In this document: one piece after another, positions 29,064 to 36,668 of the stretch
Position numbering within the stretch: the stretch's first letter is position 1
How the letters are laid out: every line of letters begins with the position of its first letter
NCBI GenBank assembly: GCA_023091735.1
Contig: JALKBU010000383.1
Coordinates: 1 to 43,908, forward strand
Length of the DNA stretch: 43,908 bases
Reading direction: 5' to 3'
Source of the DNA: Trichomonas tenax
Lineage: Eukaryota > Parabasalia > Trichomonadida > Trichomonadidae
The notes under the pieces: model-generated
The model's input: only the letters and a program-made list of their open reading frames with translations
What the model was told of the DNA's origin: nothing
Databases searched by the model: none
Translations under genes and position numbers: made by a program

Positions 29064-32060
29064 TTACGGGTTAAGAGCTTCGCGAATTCCTTGGTTCTGT
29101 TCAGCATGATGTTCAGGGAAGAGTTTCTTGATAAGGCGGGTGAGAATGAACCAGCCTGCAATGAGGACTAAGCCAACGAGTAAGAATGAAACACCAGTAA
29201 CAATAAGAGCAGCATTCTTTGTCTTAAGGAATCCTTTTTCTTCGACACCCCGAACCTTAAATTCTATTGTATCACCTACTGGGCCATATGAGTACAAGGC
29301 GAAGTAAATGATCTTAGAGAAACCATTCAGAGGCATAGTTGGAACATAATTAAACGTATCCATGACATAATTCAAGTTATTTGTTGAATCGGAGAATGAT
29401 TTGATTGGCTTGTCGCTAATTGCCAACATCATTGGGTACTTGGATTGGAGCAAGAAGTAAGGCGGTGAAGTCTCTGAATAGGATCCAACATCAACTGTTA
29501 CATGGACTGGTTTATATGGTGCAACCTTAGCTACAGTGATTTTAGACATTTGGATATTGAAAAGAGCTAATTCACACTTCTTGCCAGCATGCTTGCTATC
29601 GCAAACACATTGGTTGTTACTGCATGTTCCCTGGCAGTCAATGCATCTGTCTGGTTCAGCAGAAGCTAAAATTGGTGGATTGCTATCGAAGTCTTTGTGA
29701 TCGAAGCCACCACTGACAGAGATTGCGTAGTATGGTTCATTCTTCTTTTCAGATGGATAGTCGTTTGAATCTATATAAATCTTATATTCGCCGAGTTCAA
29801 CATTTGATCTATCAATGAATACGCGCTCATTTGTGTTGACCATATCGGATGCCTTAATCATTCCGACGTTGCCATGATAGATCTTCTTCGAAGGTGAAAC
29901 AACAGTAAGATCTAAATCTGCGATAACTGGATTGAATATTTGTCCCATATATTCGGCGGGGAGATCAGTATAGGAAAGTGCTATAACAAGAGGTATATCT
30001 TTGTTTGCTACTTTGATTGAATAAGCGTGCTGATCATTTGGCTTAATTGTGACATTATCAACATATCTGAATCCTTGTTTCGAATTATTGAATGGTAAGA
30101 TATTCATCATGTTTGGCATACCATAACCTTCTTCGATCATTGGTCCAAGATTCTTTGCACCGAGGATAGAACGTGCAGAGTTGATGATTGCTGATCTCAT
30201 CAAAGCAGCAGATGGCTTAATTGATGCAGAACCTCCTTCTGTTAATGTTCTATACCAACCATTTGTGAAGAACTCTCTGATTAATGAAATAATACCAGAA
30301 ATTGCAGGTGTGGCCATTGATGTTCCACTCATGTAATCTAATGATGACTCATTGAGTGGTCTTGGTTCTTCAACTTTATAATCACCTGCATCTGCTGACA
30401 TTGTGTACGAACCTGGGGCAACTACATCTGGCTTAATAGAGCCTCTAAATGTTGGTCCTACTGATGAGAACCATGTGATATTAGCACCAAGGGATGTTGA
30501 CTTATCGAACTTTCTAACAAGCTTGAAGTTGGAAAATGCTTTGAGCTTTTCAAACTCAGATGTAAAGAAGATTGGAATATAGAAGTGGTAATTCATTAAA
30601 GCACAAATGTTTGTAGAAGAGTTTCCTTCGTAAACAACAGCCTTGGCTCCAGCAGCTTGGAACTTGATTGCAGCATCGCAAACATCGATATAAGAACGGT
30701 TTGTACCATCGAACTTAACGTTGTCGAGCAATACAATCTTTCCTGTTGGATCTCCTTCAGCACTTTGCAAATGAACGTTAAGATTTTCCCACTTCCATTC
30801 TGGATCAGATATCTGTGACTGGATGAAATGAACGTAATCTTTCGTTCTATTGATTTGAACTTTGTTATTTTCATCAACCTGGAAGTAATCTAAGTTAAAG
30901 TTGAACATTTGTCTTTGAGCTGCTTCTGGCATATTAGTAGCACCAACTGTTAAAACGTTCTTTGAATCGCCTGGTGAGTTAACTGAGAAAATGCCATTTT
31001 CGCCTTCATTTCCTGCAGCAAAGACGTGGAGAGTGTCTGGATTCGAATATGCGTTATCATCATATAAAAATGTATATAATGGTGTTGGTACATCAGATCC
31101 ATAGCTGTTTGATGTTACACGGCAATCGAACTCATTACCAATCTTAGGAATAATGTAATCCATATCCCAATCACCATCTAACATTCCATTCGAAGAGTTA
31201 CCAAAATCAATCATAAATACTTTTGCGTCAGGTGCAATGCCTTCGTACTTGTTGAAGTTGCAGTTGTCACAATTAGCCTTACCAAGGATTGTTCCTGCGC
31301 AATGTGTGCCGTGGCCAACATGATCATCTGTATAATCTGATGCTCCGAAGATGGAAACGATCTTTCTGTGATCAAGATTGTATTTGAATGAGTTGTTTGT
31401 TGACCGCGATGCTCTGACAAGTTCATCGTAGAAGAATGGATGAAATTCATCAATTCCTGAATCAACGAGAGCAACAATTTGCTTTTTACCTGTAAGACCT
31501 ATTTTATTGATTGCCCTTTCAATCTCATACTGGTCGCCTTCTAATTTACCTACTCTATCGCCTGTTTGGAGATATCCCGCATTGAATCGATTTAATAATT
31601 TTAATGTTGGTTTCTTGAAAATAGCATCAACATTCTTATCTTTGAGCAAGGGATTGAGACTTGTTACTCCTTCAGCAATGTAAATTGACTTCGATAATTT
31701 TTTGATCGAAATCGATGAATCATTTGGAAACATGCCATTTGTAGTGTGAATAATGAATGAGGTGGGCATTTTACGTCCTTTGAAGATCATTTCTTCATCT
31801 GTAGAGTAAAGGTTAAAATTATCAGAATCATCGAGAAGCGTTCTCACTTGTTTTTCATTAAGTTCTATCTTGAACACCTTATTGTGAATGCAATCATTCG
31901 ATGCAAAGTCGATATCATAATGTTTCTTATAATAATCAACATTTTTCGTCGCCGAAGTTGAAAGCAGCTGGATGGTAAACAATCCGGCATTTATCGGCAT
32001 CTCGCGAGTGATTTTCGTTTGCCTGACGTAATCAATCAAGTACTCTTTATCTATTTTCAT
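29064..32060 (-). CDS. Membrane-anchored subtilisin-like serine protease (S8)
   Basis: This 998-residue protease has a full catalytic set: Asp200 in ALVDSGID, His250 in GHGTHCAG, oxyanion Asn351 in AAGNEG and Ser581 in MSGTSMATP. A PA-like insertion (about 405-515) splits the catalytic domain between Asn and Ser. A beta-rich region follows (about 645-800), then a Cys-rich EGF-like motif (about 803-833, CIDC...CVCDSKHAGKKC), a further beta region and a single membrane segment (about 950-975) with a short tail ending EALNP. It belongs with the trichomonad surface subtilisins. Oddly, no N-terminal signal peptide is visible at the chosen start. The open frame runs 12 codons further up only to TTG; the ATG at 32058-32060 has an initiator 12 nt upstream. 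Confidence 0.95.
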   Translation of the reverse strand: MKIDKEYLIDYVRQTKITREMPINAGLFTIQLLSTSATKNVDYYKKHYDIDFASNDCIHNKVFKIELNEKQVRTLLDDSDNFNLYSTDEEMIFKGRKMPTSFIIHTTNGMFPNDSSISIKKLSKSIYIAEGVTSLNPLLKDKNVDAIFKKPTLKLLNRFNAGYLQTGDRVGKLEGDQYEIERAINKIGLTGKKQIVALVDSGIDEFHPFFYDELVRASRSTNNSFKYNLDHRKIVSIFGASDYTDDHVGHGTHCAGTILGKANCDNCNFNKYEGIAPDAKVFMIDFGNSSNGMLDGDWDMDYIIPKIGNEFDCRVTSNSYGSDVPTPLYTFLYDDNAYSNPDTLHVFAAGNEGENGIFSVNSPGDSKNVLTVGATNMPEAAQRQMFNFNLDYFQVDENNKVQINRTKDYVHFIQSQISDPEWKWENLNVHLQSAEGDPTGKIVLLDNVKFDGTNRSYIDVCDAAIKFQAAGAKAVVYEGNSSTNICALMNYHFYIPIFFTSEFEKLKAFSNFKLVRKFDKSTSLGANITWFSSVGPTFRGSIKPDVVAPGSYTMSADAGDYKVEEPRPLNESSLDYMSGTSMATPAISGIISLIREFFTNGWYRTLTEGGSASIKPSAALMRSAIINSARSILGAKNLGPMIEEGYGMPNMMNILPFNNSKQGFRYVDNVTIKPNDQHAYSIKVANKDIPLVIALSYTDLPAEYMGQIFNPVIADLDLTVVSPSKKIYHGNVGMIKASDMVNTNERVFIDRSNVELGEYKIYIDSNDYPSEKKNEPYYAISVSGGFDHKDFDSNPPILASAEPDRCIDCQGTCSNNQCVCDSKHAGKKCELALFNIQMSKITVAKVAPYKPVHVTVDVGSYSETSPPYFLLQSKYPMMLAISDKPIKSFSDSTNNLNYVMDTFNYVPTMPLNGFSKIIYFALYSYGPVGDTIEFKVRGVEEKGFLKTKNAALIVTGVSFLLVGLVLIAGWFILTRLIKKLFPEHHAEQNQGIREALNP

Positions 32061-32068
32061 TACTTCAA

Positions 32069-32074
32069 AAGTGA
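32069..32074 (-). promoter_or_regulatory. Initiator of the subtilisin gene
   Basis: The minus strand reads TCACTT, with A+1 at 32072 and a 12-nt leader. A second TCACTT lies a little further upstream (about 32083-32088). Confidence 0.6.
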
Positions 32075-32229
32075 AGAGAAAAAAGTGATATCGCAAAAAT
32101 TTTTCTCTTTTTACATTTATTATCTATATAACCAGGAAACACAAAATTTCCCAAAAATAATATAGCATCCGCTTGAAATATTTTAGTGACTTCAAATATA
32201 TTCTTATTTTTCTAATTCGATATTATTTA

Positions 32230-32280
32230 TGTTTTGCGTGTCAAAGAGTCACATTGTAAAGTGTCAGATTATCAGATTTT
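32230..32280 (+). repeat. Left terminal inverted repeat
   Basis: This 51-bp arm matches the complement of 33234-33284 at 46 of 51 positions by eye. Its core is TGTAAAGTGTCAGATT at 32255-32270. Confidence 0.85.
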
Positions 32281-32423
32281 CAGCATTGAAAAATAGTAAA
32301 AAAATGATTAAAAAAAATCATTTTGTCAAGTAAACTATTATTTGTCAAATAAAAAATAGTTGTCAGATTCGAAATTAGAGGGGGAAGTATTCAAATTTGA
32401 AATTTAAAAAAGCGTGCTTTTCG

Positions 32424-32487
32424 TCCATTTCTGCTGCTGTGTGCAAATATGCAACATTGCATGGCTGCACGCAGCAGCAGAAATGGA
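32424..32487. repeat. Hairpin 1 of the element
   Basis: Arms 32424-32445 and 32466-32487 pair at 21 of 22 positions. The 20-nt loop contains the small palindrome ATGCAACATTGCAT. Confidence 0.85.
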
Positions 32488-32816
32488 TGCCTTAGGTATA
32501 CATAGACCCCAGACATTCACCAGCTAAAGAAGCGAAAAACACAGCTTTGTCCTCGCATGTAATTTGAAATAAAAAAGCGTGCTTTTCGTCCATTTTTGGT
32601 GCTATATACAACTGCATCACACTGTGTGGCTGCGCACAGCAGAAAACATGTAGGAAAACACTTTTTCAAAGTCGATTGAAAATCTAAGTTATTTCTTTAG
32701 CAAGGAAATCCTTAGCATCACATGAATCTAAGTCAATCACCCGCTGAAGAAGCAAGGGATCTCGTGTTTTTTTGCCGAGATAACTTCGTTTCACAAAAAT
32801 ATTTTGCTTTTTGGCC

Positions 32817-32874
32817 ATCTTTGATACTGAGCGCATCTACCATACATATGATAGCTGCACACAGTATCAAAGAT
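32817..32874. repeat. Hairpin 2 of the element
   Basis: ATCTTTGATACTG (32817-32829) pairs perfectly with 32862-32874. The flanking TTTTGG extends the stem with two mismatches. Confidence 0.8.
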
Positions 32875-32918
32875 ATCCAAAAACCAGAATAAAAAAAAAT
32901 AAATCGACATGATTTCAA

Positions 32919-33017
32919 CAAAGGCTGATGTTTTTCGCTTCTTTAGCTGGTGATTTCTTAGAGATACATAGATACAAGATATTGACCAGCAAAAGAAGCG
33001 AAAAACATCAGCCTTTG
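32919..33017. repeat. Hairpin 3 of the element, 33-bp stem
   Basis: Arms 32919-32951 and 32985-33017 pair at 32 of 33 positions around a 33-nt loop. This is the longest near-perfect stem in the window. Part of the same arm sequence recurs at about 32522-32540. Confidence 0.9.
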
Positions 33018-33053
33018 CCGAAATAACTTCGATGCATAACTTTCTTCTTGAAA

Positions 33054-33137
33054 GTGTTTTTGGCCCATTTCTGCTGCTGCGTGCAGCCATTCAGTGTGGC
33101 ATAGTTGCACACAACAGCAAAAATGGACCAAAAACAC
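33054..33137. repeat. Hairpin 4 of the element, 32-bp stem
   Basis: Arms 33054-33085 and 33106-33137 pair with about four or five C/T-type mismatches, most of which would be G-U pairs in RNA. The left arm shares its CATTTCTGCTGCTG core with hairpin 1. Confidence 0.85.
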
Positions 33138-33178
33138 CTATATAATGTAATTTCTCTCACACAACAGCAAAAATGGAC
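33108..33178 (+). repeat. Direct 21-bp repeat pair in the element
   Basis: The 21 bases at 33108-33128 recur identically at 33158-33178 (CACACAACAGCAAAAATGGA plus C), 50 bp apart. This fits a partial duplication of a hairpin arm. Confidence 0.8.
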
Positions 33179-33233
33179 GACCTTTATTAGTTTGTTTTGA
33201 CATTTATCGCTTTACATCCAATATCACCATTTT

Positions 33234-33284
33234 AAAATCCGACAATCTGACACTTTACAACGTGACTAGTTGACACGCAAAACA
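33234..33284 (-). repeat. Right terminal inverted repeat
   Basis: This is the complementary partner of 32230-32280, ending TTGACACGCAAAACA. The two outermost inverted bases are 32230 and 33284. Confidence 0.85.
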
Positions 33285-33820
33285 AAATTGCTGCATAAAT
33301 CGATGAAATTGGCTTCCTATGGCATTAAAAATGATGATTATATTTGTGTGACAATTTCTATAATTATAGACGAAGTTTGGGAGCGATCTAGAAAATGAGA
33401 TTTAACCTTATTTCTCGGAAGCAAAAACATTCATCAAACACATTATTAGCTTAAAATATAATTATTCTTTCATTAAATACACATTCTAATTCTATATTTC
33501 TATCATATTATTGAAGTAAAAATGAATGAATATTATAACTCGATATTGATTTGCTTAATTAAAATCATGATATGCTAAATCCATGAATTAAATTGAAAAT
33601 ATGTATTGATATATGATGTATATCATATATTTGTAATAAAATGAAAAGCCAACAATAAGGTTTAAATAATTATCAAATTGCTCAAATTCAAATAAAAAAC
33701 TTTGAAAAAGAGAAAGAACAGTTATTCTTATAAGCGCTCAACATGAAAAGTATTTATTCATTTGCTTTATATATATAAACACCGAGATAATCAACGATTC
33801 AGATATAAATTATCAAAAAT
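33285..33820. other. 0.5 kb intergenic, nothing recognised
   Basis: This AT-rich spacer lies between the hairpin element and the 3' end of the 73-residue gene. No frame or RNA gene was seen. Confidence 0.5.
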
Positions 33821-34042
33821 TTAAGCATCAGAGATCTCCAAATCGTTGAAAGCGTCCATCTTTTTGATTCTCAATGGGTCTTCTTGTATTCCTGATGTGT
33901 GGTATGGAATAACAATCATTTGATCTCTTGGAATTGGACAATTTCCTGGCTCTGGGTACTTGTTAGTCCTGTTGTCCATCAGATTGTCTTCTATGTGGAC
34001 AACATCCTTATTGCCGCCGACGTCGTCTTCTTCTTTGCACAT
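33821..34042 (-). CDS. Small acidic hypothetical protein (73 aa)
   Basis: This 73-residue soluble protein is rich in Asp, Glu, Asn and Pro, with no membrane segment, no signal and no family I recognise. The N-terminus is strongly acidic (EEDD), and the centre contains Cys-Pro and Pro-rich turns (EPGNCPIPRDQ). I call it a gene despite its size because an initiator lies only 10 nt before its ATG, the frame fills the space cleanly to a TAA, and the composition is unlike the surrounding AT-rich spacer. It sits downstream of, and on the same strand as, the VIT/VWA gene, 258 bp away, with its own promoter. Function unknown. Confidence 0.6.
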   Translation of the reverse strand: MCKEEDDVGGNKDVVHIEDNLMDNRTNKYPEPGNCPIPRDQMIVIPYHTSGIQEDPLRIKKMDAFNDLEISDA

Positions 34043-34048
34043 TTTTTA

Positions 34049-34054
34049 TAGTGA
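34049..34054 (-). promoter_or_regulatory. Initiator of the 73-residue gene
   Basis: The minus strand reads TCACTA, with A+1 at 34052 and a 10-nt leader. It is the main support for this small gene. Confidence 0.55.
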
Positions 34055-34300
34055 ACAACTATAGCTCAAAAAGACTCAAAGTTCAACTATATTTCAATTT
34101 CTTTATTCAAATACGGCTTACCAGTGATTTTTTTGAAGTGATGATATCCAAAATTATTTTCATAACGAATCAAAGCTCATAGCATCATGTTATATGCATA
34201 AAAACTTATGGTATATTGATCTTTAAATGTTGAAACTGGAAATAGCAAAAGTTTGAAATAATAAGAATTTTAATTAGGAAAATACAGAATCGTGATAAAT

Positions 34301-36655
34301 TTATTTAAGATTTGCAACAATTTTGGCTATTTCCTCTTCCCAGTTCTTTTCTGCATTCACATACATAAGGAACATGAAAGCTTTCTCAGCAGCAAGTTCC
34401 CAGAGATGTGAATCATTGATTCCTTTGTTTCTCAAACAAGCAATAACGAATAAAGTGCAGAAAATATTCTTTTCGAGACCCATTGTATCAGTAGGAACAT
34501 CATATCCACAGCATATTTTGAGTTTGTTTGCATCACTCCAACTGCCATCAGCATTCTGGAGTTGCAAAAGTTTAAGGAGGAAGAAAGGCTTCTTTGATGC
34601 AATAGCCTTCTGTGCTTCTTCATTCCTTATGCGGCTTTGTTCATTGAGGATTGTTTGATAGTCGATTTTGGTCATCTCCATTTTATCAACTTTAGAATAA
34701 TCTTTCTTTGGAGGTTGTGGAATGATATCAATTATCACTGGTGGATGAATGATATTCAATTGAGGTTGTGGAATGCCATCAATTATCACTGGTGGACGTG
34801 TAACATTAACTCGTCGGCGAGATAATGAAATGACAGCTGATGTGTGATCTATCTCATGGCGTTCCTCAACTCCATTCGCGTAATAGATTGGTCCTGGGAA
34901 TGGAAGTATATTAATAGGCGGTGGAACAGGTAATGGAACTGGAACTGGATAAGGTCTTGGGATTGGGAATGGAATTGGATGGGGTCTTATGATTGGGGGA
35001 AGAGGATATGGAACTGGTTCAGGTATTGGATTTGGTGGTGGTGGGTTTGTAGGTTCATCACGTTTGAGACTTCTTTCCTCCCACTGAAGACCAACTGCTG
35101 ACATCTTAGTTTCAACTAAAGTGAGGTCACCTTCAATTTCTTCATCACGCTCGATAACAGCAATGGCTGGTTTATCTGGCGTGAGAATTGCATTAATGAC
35201 CTCAGGATCTGTAGAGTTATTGAGATACTCCTGCAAAGCCCAAATTGTCTTAACAGCACGGAGATCTGTCCTTGAGATCTTAGCGTTAACAAATATATCA
35301 CTGCCATAGAAGAATTTAACTGATTCGACATCTCCCTTGAAGCGATAAGACATGGAAAATGTAACGCTTGGAATGATTGGTGAAACATCAACCTTTTGGT
35401 CATTCACGAGCATGTAGCAGTTCTGTATTCTTCCGGCACCGGTCATCTTGATAATAGACAAGAGAGCGCCAATCAATGACTGCTCATCAGGCACAGGGAT
35501 GTAGAGAGCTCCATTTCTTGTAGAACACTCTTCCATGTTTCCTTGTGAAAATGGATCAAGCATGATAACAATATGGCCTTGTGGAATATTCAAATCTTCA
35601 GGATATGGAGCACCAACAAGAATTAATATGGATTCGTTCTTTGTGATATCAACATTTTTAATGACTTTCCCCAATGCATCCTTTAGTGCTAATTCCTTCT
35701 TATCTTTTGGAATTGGATTTCTGCAGAAGTTTAATGCTGTTGTTCTAGTAGCGTTATCTTTAAGAAGTGATGGAGCGTCATACAAAGAATTGTCATATAA
35801 ACCGTAGTTTTGGATATTAACTTGGCAGTCTGTTGGAAGCGATATCATAAAGAATTCTAACGCACGGAGCAAAATAGAGAACTCACTTGGTGTGACATTT
35901 TCGCTGTGCTCAATCAAGAATGAAAATGTAGATGGATGAAGGCGATCTGCACGTGGAGCTGAAGCACTGAACCTAAGATATGAATAATCCTTATCCTTAT
36001 GGACAAGGCACCTTGCGACGAATTGTTCAGCATATTTAACAACAATGTGAACAGGATGATACAATTTAAGATCGCTTGATGAAATAACACCTTTTTCCAT
36101 ATCAATCTTTGTCTCTGTAAATGGCGTTGAGATTTCTTTGATCTTTTCGGTGTCTTTAATATGAAGATCTAATTCAATTGGCGGTGGATTCATTCCAAGG
36201 CACAATATGTTCTTACTGTCAGCAATAGTTGTTGGAAGGATCAACAAAAATCCATCAGGAAGTGCTGTTAATCCAATATCGTAATAAAGCGATAAAATAC
36301 ACTTTTCTTTTGGTGCTAATGGGCCCAAATCGATGCGCAATTCATGGCTTGCTGTCATTACGACGATTGCAGCAAATTCTGAACTTGCAATTGCGTCATC
36401 GTATTCAAGTTTTGCATCTTCTGTATCTGTGATCTTTGATGTGACTTTTTTGTCTGCGTATTCAATATCAAAGTGTGTTGCGGCAACACCGAGTGGTAAC
36501 GGGAAAGTAAAACTAATCTCGATTGGATCATCTCTTTTATTTTCGAAGAAAACTTTGAAACATGTGCAACAGACACCGTTAAAGACTTCACCGCCAATTT
36601 GTATCTTCTGTATTGGCTGCGATTTTCCTGAAATTAATGATGGGGTTTTGCTCAT
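34301..36655 (-). CDS. VIT and VWA-like protein with PARP4/VWA5-like C-terminus
   Basis: This 784-residue soluble protein starts with a VIT domain (about 10-145; the ISFTFPLPLGVAATHFDIEY region is typical). A VWA-like domain follows (about 240-410), then a beta region to about 510 and a proline-rich linker (about 535-600). It ends in a domain around LLQLQNADGSW and IFCTLFVIACL (about 685-784) that resembles the C-terminus of VWA5A and PARP4. The metal site of the VWA domain, normally DxSxS, reads EHSEN near residue 249, so ion binding is doubtful. Such proteins act as adhesion or scaffold modules; the PARP4 C-terminus binds the vault protein, but vault partnership here is only a thought. Codons for 17 residues are tandemly duplicated in the linker. 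An initiator 11 nt upstream supports the start. Confidence 0.9.
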   Translation of the reverse strand: MSKTPSLISGKSQPIQKIQIGGEVFNGVCCTCFKVFFENKRDDPIEISFTFPLPLGVAATHFDIEYADKKVTSKITDTEDAKLEYDDAIASSEFAAIVVMTASHELRIDLGPLAPKEKCILSLYYDIGLTALPDGFLLILPTTIADSKNILCLGMNPPPIELDLHIKDTEKIKEISTPFTETKIDMEKGVISSSDLKLYHPVHIVVKYAEQFVARCLVHKDKDYSYLRFSASAPRADRLHPSTFSFLIEHSENVTPSEFSILLRALEFFMISLPTDCQVNIQNYGLYDNSLYDAPSLLKDNATRTTALNFCRNPIPKDKKELALKDALGKVIKNVDITKNESILILVGAPYPEDLNIPQGHIVIMLDPFSQGNMEECSTRNGALYIPVPDEQSLIGALLSIIKMTGAGRIQNCYMLVNDQKVDVSPIIPSVTFSMSYRFKGDVESVKFFYGSDIFVNAKISRTDLRAVKTIWALQEYLNNSTDPEVINAILTPDKPAIAVIERDEEIEGDLTLVETKMSAVGLQWEERSLKRDEPTNPPPPNPIPEPVPYPLPPIIRPHPIPFPIPRPYPVPVPLPVPPPINILPFPGPIYYANGVEERHEIDHTSAVISLSRRRVNVTRPPVIIDGIPQPQLNIIHPPVIIDIIPQPPKKDYSKVDKMEMTKIDYQTILNEQSRIRNEEAQKAIASKKPFFLLKLLQLQNADGSWSDANKLKICCGYDVPTDTMGLEKNIFCTLFVIACLRNKGINDSHLWELAAEKAFMFLMYVNAEKNWEEEIAKIVANLK
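34711..34796 (-). repeat. Tandem 51-bp coding repeat in the VIT/VWA gene
   Basis: Two 35-bp blocks (34711-34745 and 34762-34796) match at 33 of 35 positions, 51 bp apart. They encode two copies of PPVIID(G/I)IPQP in the flexible linker. Confidence 0.85.
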
Positions 36656-36662
36656 TTTTGAA

Positions 36663-36668
36663 AAATGA
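36663..36668 (-). promoter_or_regulatory. Initiator of the VIT/VWA gene
   Basis: The minus strand reads TCATTT, with A+1 at 36666 and an 11-nt leader. Confidence 0.6.

Larger units (their letters stand above)
32230..33284. mobile_element. Noncoding element with terminal inverted repeats and serial hairpins
   Basis: A 1055-bp block is bounded by near-perfect inverted termini (TGTTTTGCGTGTCAA at the left, its complement at the right) extending over 51 bp. Inside there is no open frame of note but at least four long hairpins in a row, with arm sequences that recur (CATTTCTGCTGCTG, AAGAAGCGAAAAACA). It looks like a nonautonomous DNA transposon or foldback element. No target-site duplication could be assigned with confidence. 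A related left end occurs at 42980-43076, so it is a repeat family and not unique DNA. Confidence 0.7.
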
